From NCBI GenBank assembly GCA_017449185.1, contig JAFSJZ010000068.1, forward strand, positions 21,423 to 85,422: a stretch of DNA of 64,000 nucleotides. Direction: 5' to 3'. The DNA comes from Oscillospiraceae bacterium (GTDB lineage: Bacteria; Bacillota; Clostridia; Oscillospirales; Oscillospiraceae). This document shows positions 33,245 through 41,152 of the stretch, piece after piece. Positions within the stretch are counted from its first letter, which is position 1; every line of letters starts with the position of its first letter. The notes beneath the pieces are model-generated. The model did no database searches, had not been told where the DNA came from, and was given only the letters and a program-made list of their open reading frames with translations. The translations under genes were made by a program, and so were the position numbers.

Positions 33245-34683
33245 GATGCCCTCCTGTTGGATAATTGATTGAGCGGATCGGACAGGACCGGCCGCTCTTC
33301 GACCGGGCGCAGCGGCCCCACGGGCCGGCTCATGCAGAAATAACGGCACTCGTCGGCGACGTGGTCCTCCTGCGAGCTGTCGAGGTCCTCGGGGCTGTGC
33401 GCGTCGTAGCGAAGCAGCGGGATCGTGCGGATGAACGCCTTGCAATGGGAAAAGATGTACATCCTCGCGTAACCGTTTTCGTCGAATTGGAATCGGTAGT
33501 GCATCTGCATCCAGCCCGGGATGCGCTTGTTGTCCCCTGGCGTGAAGTACACGCCGCAGCGCGCGGCAGTCTCGGCGATGCTCTCGCCGCGCGAGGCGTC
33601 CCAGATCGCGGGGTCGGCCACGCCCAGGATGTTCCTGCCCCGCAGCCAGGGGTGCTCGCGCTCGATACGCGCGATCTCGGAAAACTGACGCTCCGGCGTC
33701 CACTTCATGCCCTCGTTCGGCACAGAGCCGCAGCCGTACAGCTCCAGAATGCGGTAGATCACGCCCTCGCCGTCCACGGCCCACCACGCGCAGGAGAAGG
33801 GCCTGCCGTAGCCGAAGTCATAGCTGCGGCAGATCCGCCAGCTTGAGGCCCGGCCGCGCGTGAGATCGATCGGCTCGATCACATGGGTCCACCGGCCCTG
33901 GGCGCGCAGCTCCTCCGCGGAGGCCTCGCAGCCGGCCGCGCGCGCCGCGGCAAGATCCACCTCCGGACGGAAGTCCTCAAAGAACTGGCCCTCGTAAATG
34001 TCCCAACGGCCGTGCAGCCAGGCCTCGCGCAGCTTCGGCGGCAGGGCCTCGAGCTGTTGGACATAGTCGGGGTCGGCGCGCATCAGCGCGGGGTTGTCCG
34101 TGACGAGCGCCTGGATGAAGGAATAGTCCCCGCTCTGCTCGCCCTGCTCGAAGCGGCGGTCGATGAACAGTCGTTTGACCCAGCCGTGCCCCGGCCCGCC
34201 GGGGTTGCAGGTGAGATAGACACGCTTGGGGAAGGCGTTCACGCCGCGCACGCAGGCAGTCAGCTTTTTCACCGTCTCCTCGGTCTGCTGCGTGGCCTCG
34301 TCGATGAAGAGCACGTCCGCCTCCGTGCCCTGAAATCGCTGCGCGTCCCGGTCGGTGTCGCAGAAGCGGAACAGGATCGCGCTGCCGTTCGGGAAAACGA
34401 TCTCCTTGCGGCTGTCGTTGTATTCGGCCAGGTGCCGCGTCCTGTCCTCGCCGCAGCGCAGCAGCTCGCACAGCGGGACGATGTGGTTGGCCCGCAGCTC
34501 CGGGAAGGTCCTGCGCACGATCATCAGCTTGATGCCGGGATACTCGTAGGCAAGCAGCACGGCCTTGACGCGCACGGCCCAGCTCTTCCCGCCGCCGCGC
34601 GCCCCGCCGTAGGCGACGATACGGTGCTTGTCGCGCAGGAACTGCCGCTGCTTCTCGCTCGGTGCGGGGATATCCAGGGTCAT
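33226..34683 (-). CDS. terL: Terminase large subunit
   Basis: The start is ATG 34683 (GGAGGAAC upstream), 485 residues; it overlaps the preceding stop by 4 bp. The ATPase domain has Walker A GGARGGGKSW, Walker B DVLFIDEAT and a coupling motif LTCNPGG. The nuclease domain has RSYDFGYGRP, GVADPAIWD and a late Asp-rich segment EDHVADECRYF. It is the DNA-packaging motor and headful nuclease. All catalytic motifs look intact. Confidence 0.92.
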   Translation of the reverse strand: MTLDIPAPSEKQRQFLRDKHRIVAYGGARGGGKSWAVRVKAVLLAYEYPGIKLMIVRRTFPELRANHIVPLCELLRCGEDRTRHLAEYNDSRKEIVFPNGSAILFRFCDTDRDAQRFQGTEADVLFIDEATQQTEETVKKLTACVRGVNAFPKRVYLTCNPGGPGHGWVKRLFIDRRFEQGEQSGDYSFIQALVTDNPALMRADPDYVQQLEALPPKLREAWLHGRWDIYEGQFFEDFRPEVDLAAARAAGCEASAEELRAQGRWTHVIEPIDLTRGRASSWRICRSYDFGYGRPFSCAWWAVDGEGVIYRILELYGCGSVPNEGMKWTPERQFSEIARIEREHPWLRGRNILGVADPAIWDASRGESIAETAARCGVYFTPGDNKRIPGWMQMHYRFQFDENGYARMYIFSHCKAFIRTIPLLRYDAHSPEDLDSSQEDHVADECRYFCMSRPVGPLRPVEERPVLSDPLNQLSNRRASWTSLS

Positions 34684-35081
34684 GTCCGTTCCTCCTCGTC
34701 GATCCCCACAAAACGGACCGTCAGCGCCTCCGCACCGCTCCCCGCCTGTTCCAGCGCGGCGAGCTGCGCGAGACATGAGCGCTCGTCCAGCGCCAGTCTG
34801 GCCGCGCTCACCTCTTTGGCGTTTTTCATCGCGCGGATCAGGCCCTCGACCTCGTGCCAGTCGTCGACCTCGCCGCTGCGGAAGCGCCCGACGATCCAGT
34901 CCATCGCCAGCGCCGCGCCCTCGGCGAGCCGCTCCGTCCCTCCCCCGGCGGGCGCTTTGTCCGGGGCGTTTACAGGCTTTTCGACGGCTGCCGCCCTCTC
35001 TCCGCCCCCGCCGGGCCGGTTGTTTTCGGCATTCCCGGTATTTGGCGCGTTATCGGTGTTTTCGCTGTGTTTTTTTGCCAT
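34680..35081 (-). CDS. Putative terminase small subunit
   Basis: The start is ATG 35081 (MAKKHSEN; GGAGGTGCGAG upstream), 133 residues. The N-terminal 55 residues are low-complexity (Asn/Gly/Pro-rich). The remainder is helical, with DWIVGRFRSGEVDDWHEVEGLIRAMKNAKEVSAARLALDE. Assignment to small terminase rests on position, size and overlap with terL; a DNA-binding helix-turn-helix is not obvious. Confidence 0.55.
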   Translation of the reverse strand: MAKKHSENTDNAPNTGNAENNRPGGGGERAAAVEKPVNAPDKAPAGGGTERLAEGAALAMDWIVGRFRSGEVDDWHEVEGLIRAMKNAKEVSAARLALDERSCLAQLAALEQAGSGAEALTVRFVGIDEEERT

Positions 35082-35204
35082 CTCGCACCTCCTCGCCGCT
35101 ATTGTACAAAAAGCCCTCCGCGCTTTTCTAACATGCTTTTTCAAGCACCCGCGGCAAGGCGGCACGCGCTCAGCCGACTGGCTGACCGATGAGGCGCAGC
35201 GGCT

Positions 35205-35441
35205 TCACTCCTCCCACTTCTTCTGCGCCGTGCGGCAGATCTCGCAGCTCTTGTAGCTCCGGTCGCAGTAGCGCCGCATGTACGCGGAGAACTCTTCCCC
35301 GCGTCGGAAACGCAGCAGATTCTTCGTCCTCGGCAGCGGCCCCTCGCACACGATGGTTCTGTCCTTGCGGACGCTCGCGATGTAAAACGGGCACAGCACA
35401 TCCACGTCGTCGTAGGCCGTCCCGTAGCTCGGCTGGCTCAT
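35205..35441 (-). CDS. Small cysteine-rich phage protein
   Basis: This 78-residue protein has four cysteines (VDVLCPFY, TIVCEGP, YCDRSYKSCEICRTAQ) that could bind zinc, and a short basic middle. Small proteins of this pattern (CPFY ... C ... CEICR) are frequent in Firmicutes prophages upstream of terminase genes. Its function is unknown; it may be a regulator or a DNA-binding factor. It follows the next zinc-ribbon gene by 3 bp. Confidence 0.6.
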   Translation of the reverse strand: MSQPSYGTAYDDVDVLCPFYIASVRKDRTIVCEGPLPRTKNLLRFRRGEEFSAYMRRYCDRSYKSCEICRTAQKKWEE

Positions 35442-35444
35442 GCT

Positions 35445-35660
35445 TCAGTCCTCCCTCTCCTCCGGATCGTCTTCCGAGAGCTCCCAGGCGTCGAGCTCCG
35501 CGACACAGTCCTCGCAGCCGAGGATCTCGCCCGCGCCGTCCCGGTAAAAAACGCCGCAGCCCTCCGCCCCGCAGACCGGGCAGACCGGCCACCGCGCCTT
35601 GACCGGCCAGCCCGTCGCCTCCGTCCGGCGGATATCGGGCGCGTCGGCTATGCTTTTCAT
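35445..35660 (-). CDS. Small zinc-ribbon protein, first gene of the late operon
   Basis: I prefer ATG 35660 (71 residues; GGAGGGGAAG upstream) over ATG 35723, which lies inside an operator-like palindrome. A CPVCG ... CEDC ribbon spans about residues 27-51 and the C-terminus is very acidic (LSEDDPEERED). It is the first gene behind the minus-strand promoter at 35.8 kb. Function is unknown. Confidence 0.55.
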   Translation of the reverse strand: MKSIADAPDIRRTEATGWPVKARWPVCPVCGAEGCGVFYRDGAGEILGCEDCVAELDAWELSEDDPEERED

Positions 35661-35708
35661 ATTCTTCCCCTCCGTCCGATCGCGCACATTCCGCGCGTTT
35701 TTCCTTCT

Positions 35709-35731
35709 GTAGTAACTTATCATTTTACTAC
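35709..35731. promoter_or_regulatory. Operator-like palindrome
   Basis: GTAGTAA (35709-35715) and its exact inverse TTACTAC (35725-35731) flank a 9-base centre. The right arm read on the minus strand is GTAGTAAAATG, the motif that recurs at 35771 and 35809. It is likely a binding site for the divergent Xre repressor. Confidence 0.55.
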
Positions 35732-35770
35732 TAGGGTAAAAAAAGAGCGATCTGCCCCTCCGGTGCCGCA

Positions 35771-35778
35771 GTAGTAAA
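35771..35778 (+). promoter_or_regulatory. Operator-like half-site
   Basis: GTAGTAAA repeats the arm of the 35709-35731 palindrome, about 10 bases downstream of the predicted minus-strand transcription start. Confidence 0.45.
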
Positions 35779-35794
35779 CTTTCAGGTCACTCTC

Positions 35795-35823
35795 AGGATA
35801 CACCTTTTGGAGTAAAATGTCAA
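35795..35823 (-). promoter_or_regulatory. Promoter of the phage late operon
   Basis: On the minus strand: perfect TTGACA (35818-35823), 17-base spacer and TATCCT (35795-35800). The sequence GGAGTAAAATG (35809-35819), a 10-of-11 match to the operator arm, overlaps the -35 box and spacer, so repressor binding would block this promoter. Confidence 0.75.
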
Positions 35824-35850
35824 GCTATTTTTTCTCGTTTCACAAAAGAC

Positions 35851-35879
35851 TTGTAAAACCACAGGTTTTATGTTATTCT
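35851..35879 (+). promoter_or_regulatory. Promoter of the Xre/ImmA-like pair
   Basis: TTGTAA (35851-35856), 17-base spacer, TATTCT (35874-35879). It is divergent from the late promoter, with 27 bases between the two -35 boxes. Confidence 0.6.
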
Positions 35880-35901
35880 TTTTTTGAAAGCAGGTGATCC
35901 C

Positions 35902-36246
35902 ATGAGCATTGTCGGCGACAACATCCGTAAGCTGCGTATCCACCGGGGCCTTTCGCAGACCGAGCTGGCCGAGGCCATCGGCGAGAGCAAGCAGCTTCTG
36001 TACAAATACGAGAGCGGCGCCGTGACCAATATCCCGATCGCAAAGATCGAAGCGATCGCGCGCGCGCTGCGCTGCAGCCCCGAATCGCTCGTCGGCTGGG
36101 AGGAGCAAAAGCCCCCTCTCCCGGAGGAGGACGAGTTCCCGCAGGTGCGCATGATCGCGCGCGCCGGCCGCAAGATGTCGGAGGAGGACCGGGAAAAAAT
36201 GCTGCAGCTGCTCAAGGTCGCGTTCCCGGACAAGTTCGATGACTGA
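35902..36246 (+). CDS. Xre-family repressor (HTH_3)
   Basis: The ATG at 35902 follows AGGTGAT and gives 114 residues. The N-terminal helix-turn-helix is IRKLRIHRGLSQTELAEAIGESKQLLYKYESGAV (read as helices 1-4) and is a standard Cro/cI-type fold. The C-terminal half is charged, with EEDREKMLQLLKVAF. It is divergent from the late genes and overlaps the ImmA-like gene by 8 bp, an arrangement like ImmR/ImmA in ICEBs1 and many Firmicutes prophages, where the protease inactivates the repressor after DNA damage. Confidence 0.85.
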   Translation: MSIVGDNIRKLRIHRGLSQTELAEAIGESKQLLYKYESGAVTNIPIAKIEAIARALRCSPESLVGWEEQKPPLPEEDEFPQVRMIARAGRKMSEEDREKMLQLLKVAFPDKFDD

Positions 36247-36874
36247 ACGGGACGAGGCGCTCTACCGGGTCGTCAACCTGATCGTGCAGCGGCATGTGTA
36301 CAGTCTTCCCGTGGACGTCGAGGGCCTGTGCCGGCTCTACGGGGCCACCCTGCTGTCCTATTCCGAGGCGGTCGGGAGGTCCCTCCTGAGCCGGGACGAT
36401 ATCGCCGGCATGGCCGGGACGGGGGACGGCTTCACGCTCGACGCGCTCGACGAATGGGCGATCGTCTACAACGACCGGGTCGGGAGAACGCGCATCCGCT
36501 TCACGCTGGCCGAGGAGCTGATGCACCGGCTGCTGCTCCACTCGCAGGACGAGAACTTCGACCTGCGCGCCCAGAGCTGGACCCAAGAGACCTACGCTCT
36601 CTACGAAGCGGAGGCGAAGCGCGCCGCCGGCATGCTCCTCGTTCCGCCGACGGTGTACTACCGCTGCCGGAGAAGCGGCGATCTGTCCCGGCTCGCCCGC
36701 CTCTGCGCCGTCTCCGAGGCCTGCGTCCGCCGGGCGGCGCAGGACTATGACCGCAACGAGGACGAGATCCGCGCGCACTTCACGCACAAGCACATCGCAT
36801 GCACGCTTTCCGACCCTGCCGGGAAGAGAGGCCCCCGGCCCGTCCGCGCCGTCGGCTTTCTCACCGGGGATTAA
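36239..36874 (+). CDS. ImmA/IrrE-family protein with altered HExxH
   Basis: This 211-residue protein has the ImmA/IrrE (peptidase M78-like) core. The zinc motif expected as HExxH reads RFTLAEELMHRLLLH, so the first His is Glu while Glu and the second His remain. The downstream acidic ligand helix EAEAKRAAGMLLVP is intact. A C-terminal helical extension follows. Either it is a pseudoprotease or the metal site has shifted. It is translationally coupled to the Xre gene and is the natural partner for repressor removal. Confidence 0.75.
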   Translation: MTERDEALYRVVNLIVQRHVYSLPVDVEGLCRLYGATLLSYSEAVGRSLLSRDDIAGMAGTGDGFTLDALDEWAIVYNDRVGRTRIRFTLAEELMHRLLLHSQDENFDLRAQSWTQETYALYEAEAKRAAGMLLVPPTVYYRCRRSGDLSRLARLCAVSEACVRRAAQDYDRNEDEIRAHFTHKHIACTLSDPAGKRGPRPVRAVGFLTGD

Positions 36875-36935
36875 GTAATAAATTCCGCCGCCGGACGCCG
36901 AAGGCACATTTACCAAAAAGAAAAGAGAGAATGAC

Positions 36936-37754
36936 ATGACTGACAGGGTGACTGGACTTAAAAATATCCTCTGGGCGATCGGGATCGTCGTGTGTCTGCT
37001 GGCGCTGTTCGTCGGCTGCATCGTCGCCGCCGTCACGCCCTATCACGGCGAGGCCGATCCGCGCACGCCCGACCTCAATGCCGTACGCGATCAAAATTCC
37101 AGCACCGACGTCTCGGCGCTGACCTTTGTCGAGCCGGACGGCCAGCTCCACGCGCTGCTCGAGACGAAGGACGCTGGCGCAGATTATCTGCGCGACTCCG
37201 TCTTTCTGACCGACAGCGTCTTGCTCGTCCTGCGCGAGCAGTCGCTCACGGGCGGCGACGTCTGGAGCAGCGACTCCGGCAGTCTGCCCATGGACAGCAT
37301 CGCCTCCTGGAGCATCCTCTACAGCGACGGCTCGAAGATCTCTCCTGCTGACGCCTGCATGATCGCCAAGCCTGCGCGTCTCTTCATCGCGATCGGCAGC
37401 GACGCGCTGGCCAAGGTCTCAAAGGACGCGTTCATCTCCGGCTACGCGGGCCTGATCCGCTCGATCCTCGCCCTCAGCCCGGACACGAAGATCGTCTGCT
37501 GCGCGATCGCGCCCGTCACGGCGGACTACGACCCGGTCGACGACCTCGACAACGGCAAGACCGCCGACGGTACGGACTGGGTGAAGGAGCTCTGCCTCGA
37601 CACCGGCGCGTACTACGCCGACACCGCCTCGGTGCTGAGCGTGGGCAGCGATCTCAATCCCAAATATGCCAATGAGGACGGCCGGACGCTCAACACCGAC
37701 GGCGCGCAGCGCGTGCTCGAGTACCTCCGCACCCACGCCATCCCCTCGGTCTGA
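36936..37754 (+). CDS. Membrane-anchored SGNH/GDSL-hydrolase-like protein
   Basis: This 272-residue protein has one N-terminal membrane helix (ILWAIGIVVCLLALFVGCIVAAV) and an exported domain. Fold-level cues for an SGNH domain are the DSVFLTDSVLL start (block I like), RLFIAIGSD (block III like) and the late NTDGAQRVLEYLRTH segment. In active members the last block is DGxH; here it is DGAQ, so activity is doubtful. It is probably a cell-surface protein. It has its own terminator and lies at the right edge of the phage island. Confidence 0.55.
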   Translation: MTDRVTGLKNILWAIGIVVCLLALFVGCIVAAVTPYHGEADPRTPDLNAVRDQNSSTDVSALTFVEPDGQLHALLETKDAGADYLRDSVFLTDSVLLVLREQSLTGGDVWSSDSGSLPMDSIASWSILYSDGSKISPADACMIAKPARLFIAIGSDALAKVSKDAFISGYAGLIRSILALSPDTKIVCCAIAPVTADYDPVDDLDNGKTADGTDWVKELCLDTGAYYADTASVLSVGSDLNPKYANEDGRTLNTDGAQRVLEYLRTHAIPSV

Positions 37755-37765
37755 AACAGCCCTGA

Positions 37766-37798
37766 AAAACGCCTCACGATCCCGTGAGGCGTTTTCTT
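37766..37798 (+). terminator. Terminator after the SGNH-like gene
   Basis: AAAACGCCTCACG and CGTGAGGCGTTTT form a perfect 13-bp stem with a four-base loop, followed by CTTAT. It is symmetric, so it could act on both strands. Confidence 0.85.
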
Positions 37799-37820
37799 AT
37801 ATGAAAAGTTTGTCAAACAC

Positions 37821-37849
37821 TTGACAAGCCGCTATCTGTGTGATATCAT
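37821..37849 (+). promoter_or_regulatory. Promoter of the SPFH gene
   Basis: Perfect TTGACA (37821-37826), 17-base spacer, TATCAT (37844-37849), 33 bases before the start codon at 37883. Confidence 0.8.
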
Positions 37850-37882
37850 TCTGATATCATCCAAAGCAGGAGGTTTTTCCCA

Positions 37883-38926
37883 ATGGAAGAAAAAATTCTC
37901 AACACCAGGAAAAGCGGCATGGCGATGCTGCTGCTCTCCGTTGTGCTATACGTCTGCGCGATCCTCTGCGTCATCTTCGGCGCGATCAACATGGACCGCG
38001 GCCGTCTGCTCGGCCTCGTCCTCTTCGTTCCGGGCCTTGTCTGGGCGCTGCTCGGCTGGATCCTCTTCCTCGGCCTGAAGGTGCTCAAGCCGCAGGAGGC
38101 GCTGGTCCTCACGCTTTTCGGCAAGTACATCGGCACGCTCAAGGGCGAGGGCTTTTACTTCGTCAACCCCTTCTGCGTCGGCGTCAACCCCGCCGCGGCC
38201 ACGCGCCTGAACCAGAGCGGCGACGTGGACAGCGGCTCGCAGAACAATCTTCTCGGCGTCCTGTCGAACGCTAACAACGCCAACGCGGCCGCCGTGGCTG
38301 CCGCCGAGAGCGGCAAAAAGATCTCGCTGAAAATCATGACGCTCTCGAACTCCCGCCAGAAGATCAACGACTGCCTCGGCAACCCCATCGAGATCGGCAT
38401 CGCGGTCATGTGGCGCGTCGTGGACACCGCCAAGGCCGTGTTCACCGTGGACAATTATAAGGAATATCTCTCGCTGCAGTGCGACAGCGCGCTGCGCGAC
38501 ATCGTGCGCATCTATCCCTACGACGTCGCCCCCGGCGTGGACACGACCGGCGACGGCGTGGCCGACGAGGGCAGCCTGCGCGGCTCGTCCGAGACCGTGG
38601 CGCAGCGCATCCGCGACGAGATCCAGCAGAAGGTCGAGAGCGCCGGTCTTGAGATCCTCGAGGCGCGCATCACGTATCTGGCCTACGCCCCCGAGATCGC
38701 GGCGGTCATGCTGCAGCGCCAGCAGGCCCGCGCCATCATCGACGCGCGCAAGATGATCGTCGACGGCGCGGTCGGCATGGTCGAAATGGCGCTCGAGCGC
38801 CTGAGCGAAAAGAACACCGTCCAGCTCGACGAGGAGCGCAAGGCGGCGATGGTGTCCAATCTTCTGGTCGTGCTCTGCGGCAACAAGGACGCCCAGCCCG
38901 TCGTGAACTCCGGTAGCCTGTACTGA
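37883..38926 (+). CDS. SPFH/band 7 domain membrane protein
   Basis: This 347-residue protein has two N-terminal membrane helices (about residues 13-35 and 43-65) followed by an SPFH/band-7 domain. Supporting motifs are [57 protein letters not shown] and an alanine/glutamate-rich helix near [26 protein letters not shown]. Band-7 proteins oligomerise on the membrane and organise microdomains. AGGAGG lies 8 bases before the ATG. It is followed after 1 bp by a ribbon-helix-helix gene. Confidence 0.85.
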   Translation: MEEKILNTRKSGMAMLLLSVVLYVCAILCVIFGAINMDRGRLLGLVLFVPGLVWALLGWILFLGLKVLKPQEALVLTLFGKYIGTLKGEGFYFVNPFCVGVNPAAATRLNQSGDVDSGSQNNLLGVLSNANNANAAAVAAAESGKKISLKIMTLSNSRQKINDCLGNPIEIGIAVMWRVVDTAKAVFTVDNYKEYLSLQCDSALRDIVRIYPYDVAPGVDTTGDGVADEGSLRGSSETVAQRIRDEIQQKVESAGLEILEARITYLAYAPEIAAVMLQRQQARAIIDARKMIVDGAVGMVEMALERLSEKNTVQLDEERKAAMVSNLLVVLCGNKDAQPVVNSGSLY

Positions 38927-38927
38927 T

Positions 38928-39134
38928 ATGGCCGCAGACAATGCCAAAAAGCAGGTGCCGCTGCGTCTGAGCCCCAGGCTCTACGACGCGATCGCAGCCT
39001 GGGCGGAGGACGATTTCCGCTCGATCAACGGGCAGATCGAGTACCTGCTTTCAGAGTGCGTGCGGCAGCGCAAGAAGAACGGGAAATACGTCTCGGACGA
39101 GATCGACGTCCCGCCCGAGTTGGATATTTCCTGA
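38928..39134 (+). CDS. Arc-like ribbon-helix-helix protein
   Basis: This 68-residue protein has a beta strand [41 protein letters not shown]-type layout, the signature of Arc/MetJ-family RHH proteins (strand, helix, SINGQIE turn, helix). Such small proteins often follow SPFH genes in Clostridia. Whether it binds DNA or acts as an SPFH partner is not known. It is 1 bp after the SPFH gene. Confidence 0.75.
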   Translation: MAADNAKKQVPLRLSPRLYDAIAAWAEDDFRSINGQIEYLLSECVRQRKKNGKYVSDEIDVPPELDIS

Positions 39135-39147
39135 AAGGAGCATGGAT

Positions 39148-39957
39148 ATGGACTCAATCACCTTTGTCCCCGCGCTGTCCATGGCCGGGATGGCCGTGAG
39201 CATGCTCGTCTCCCTCGCCGCAGCCGTCGCCGCGCTAATCTACGGCAAAAAGAAGCTCGGCGCTCAGATTGTCAGCTTTTTCGTCGGCGTCGGCACCTTC
39301 ATGCTTTTCGTGAATGTGCTCGAGAGTCTGCTGCACAACCTCATCTATCCCACGGCGCTCGGACAGAAGATCTGGAACAACACCCTTCTTTACGCGCTCT
39401 ACGGCGCCGCGCTTGCCGCTCTCTTTGAGGAGACCGGCCGCATCTTCGCCGCGAAGACCTTCCTCTGCCGCCGTAATGACCCCGCCAACGCCTTCATGTA
39501 CGGTGCGGGCCACGGCGGTATCGAGGCGATCCTCGTCGGCACGGTCGCGCAGATCAGCAACCTCTCCCTCGCCGCCACGGTCAACGCGGGCAAGGCGGGC
39601 GAGCTGCTTGCCACTCTGTCCGGCGCGCAGTACGACTCCGCCGTGCAGCAGCTCGGCGCGCTCTGCCAGACTCCAAGCCCCAACTTTTTCCTCGCGGGGT
39701 TCGAGCGCGTCTGCGCGATAGCATTTCACATCAGCGTGTCGATGATTCTCTTTCGCGGCCTGCGCGAGAGGAAGGCGGGGCTCGTCGCGCTCTGCTACGG
39801 GCTGCATTTCGCGCTCGACGCAATCATTCCGCTCGTCAGCAGCGCCTTCGGCGTCTATGCGGCCGAAGCCTTTTGCACAGCTTCCGTGCTGCTCGTCGTG
39901 CTGCTGGCGCTGAGGATCTCGCCGCTGCCGAAGAAGGAAGAGGAGGCTGAGGTATGA
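39148..39957 (+). CDS. YhfC-family glutamic intramembrane protease
   Basis: The start is taken at ATG 39148 (269 residues), because AAAGGAG lies 7 bases upstream; ATG 39142 is only 1 base away from it. Seven or so membrane helices carry the family motifs FEETGR, GAGHGGIEA, FERVCAIAFH and HFALD, equivalent to the EExxR/H/H signature of CAAX-type glutamic proteases. It is cut in the membrane and may process a peptide or lipoprotein. It overlaps the DUF1648 gene by 4 bp. Confidence 0.85.
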   Translation: MDSITFVPALSMAGMAVSMLVSLAAAVAALIYGKKKLGAQIVSFFVGVGTFMLFVNVLESLLHNLIYPTALGQKIWNNTLLYALYGAALAALFEETGRIFAAKTFLCRRNDPANAFMYGAGHGGIEAILVGTVAQISNLSLAATVNAGKAGELLATLSGAQYDSAVQQLGALCQTPSPNFFLAGFERVCAIAFHISVSMILFRGLRERKAGLVALCYGLHFALDAIIPLVSSAFGVYAAEAFCTASVLLVVLLALRISPLPKKEEEAEV

Positions 39958-40418
39958 ATACGAAGCCTCGCCTCGTCGACTATATCTTCCTCGGCCTCGC
40001 CGTGCTGTGCTTTCTCGGCACGCTGATCTTCGTGATCGTGAAATACCCCTCGCTGCCGGATCTGCTGCCGAGCCACTTCAACGCCCGCGGCGAGATCGAC
40101 GGCTGGAGCGGCAAAACCGCCGCGGCCTTTTTCCCCTCGATCATCGGCTTTCTCATGCTGGTCATCATGGGACCCATCCAATTTTTCCCGAAGCTTTGGA
40201 ACAACACGCAGGGCGTGCCGGCCTACAAGCTGCCGCGCGTGATCCGTTCGACGCGCACGAGCCTGTGCCTGATGCTCTTTTTGATGGAGGCCTTTTTCGG
40301 CTGCACCGCCCTCTGCGCGGTCAATCTCGCGCCGATGCCCGCCCTCGTCCCCTATCTGTTTATGGGCCTGACCATGGCCGTCATCGTCTTTATTCTTGTG
40401 CAAACCTTCCGCAAATAA
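39954..40418 (+). CDS. DUF1648 membrane protein
   Basis: This 154-residue protein has four membrane helices. The segment YPSLPDLLPSHFNARGEIDGWSGK is the hallmark of DUF1648 (SdpI-like) proteins, with the PxHFxxxGxxD core. SdpI of B. subtilis is an immunity protein against a toxic peptide, but most DUF1648 proteins have no known role. It sits between a YhfC protease and an ABC exporter. Confidence 0.8.
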   Translation: MNTKPRLVDYIFLGLAVLCFLGTLIFVIVKYPSLPDLLPSHFNARGEIDGWSGKTAAAFFPSIIGFLMLVIMGPIQFFPKLWNNTQGVPAYKLPRVIRSTRTSLCLMLFLMEAFFGCTALCAVNLAPMPALVPYLFMGLTMAVIVFILVQTFRK

Positions 40419-40441
40419 CTGATCCGTAAAGGAGATTTATC

Positions 40442-41152
40442 ATGCTTCGTATCGAACACCTGACGAAAACCTTCGGTGAGAAGGTCGCTGTCGACGACCT
40501 TTCTCTGCATATCGCCCCGGGCGAGATCTACGGCTTTATCGGCCACAACGGCGCGGGCAAGACCACGACCCTGCGCTCGGCCGTCGGCATCCAGAGCTTT
40601 GACGCGGGAGAGATCTATATCGGCGGCACTTCGATCAAGACCGATCCCCTCGCCTGCAAGCGCCAGCTCGCCTACATCCCGGACAACCCCGATCTCTACG
40701 AGTTCATGTCCGGCATCAAGTATCTGAATTTCATTGCGGACGTCTTCGGCGTCCCGTCGGAGGTCCGAGAGGCGCGCATCGCCGACTACGCCGGGCGCTT
40801 TGAGCTCACCTCCGACCTCGCCCAGCCGATCTCGGCCTATTCCCACGGCATGAAGCAGAAGCTGGCGATCATCTCCGCCTGGCTGCACGATCCGAAGCTG
40901 ATCCTCATGGACGAGCCCTTCGTCGGGCTTGACCCGAAGGCCGCCTTCCTGCTCAAGGGCATGATGCGCGAGCTCTGCGACCGCGGCGGCGCGATCTTCT
41001 TCTCCACGCATGTGCTGGAGGTCGCCGAAAAGCTCTGCGACAAGGTCGCGATCATCAAGCAGGGCAAGCTGATCCGCTCCGGCACGATGGAGGAGGTCAA
41101 GGGCGACGAGTCTCTCGAGGAGGTCTTCCTGGAGCTGGAGGCGGAGGAATGA
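40442..41152 (+). CDS. ABC transporter ATP-binding protein (exporter type)
   Basis: This 236-residue ATPase has Walker A GHNGAGKTT (residues 34-42), a signature variant YSHGMKQKLAII, Walker B LILMDEPFVGLDP and the H-loop STHVLEVAEKLCD. The pattern matches CcmA/NatA-type exporters of antibiotics, peptides or lipids. AAAGGAGAT lies upstream. It overlaps the permease gene by 4 bp. Confidence 0.92.
   Translation: MLRIEHLTKTFGEKVAVDDLSLHIAPGEIYGFIGHNGAGKTTTLRSAVGIQSFDAGEIYIGGTSIKTDPLACKRQLAYIPDNPDLYEFMSGIKYLNFIADVFGVPSEVREARIADYAGRFELTSDLAQPISAYSHGMKQKLAIISAWLHDPKLILMDEPFVGLDPKAAFLLKGMMRELCDRGGAIFFSTHVLEVAEKLCDKVAIIKQGKLIRSGTMEEVKGDESLEEVFLELEAEE

Larger units (their letters stand above)
19730..36874. 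mobile_element. Phage-derived island: complete late module with Xre/ImmA-like control, no integrase
   Basis: The block holds packaging, head, tail, fibre and lysis genes on the minus strand and a divergent Xre repressor plus ImmA-like gene. It is bounded by an EF-G-like chromosomal gene and an SGNH-like gene, both on the plus strand. I see no integrase, transposase, primase, helicase, polymerase or recombinase in any frame. I found no obvious att direct repeat by eye. The N4-gp56 capsid type and lack of a tape-measure gene suggest a podovirus-like ancestor. Confidence 0.8.

Noticed and set aside
19730-36874. Attachment-site direct repeats flanking the phage island
   Set aside because: I compared the two edges by eye and found no repeat longer than chance; no tRNA lies at either border.
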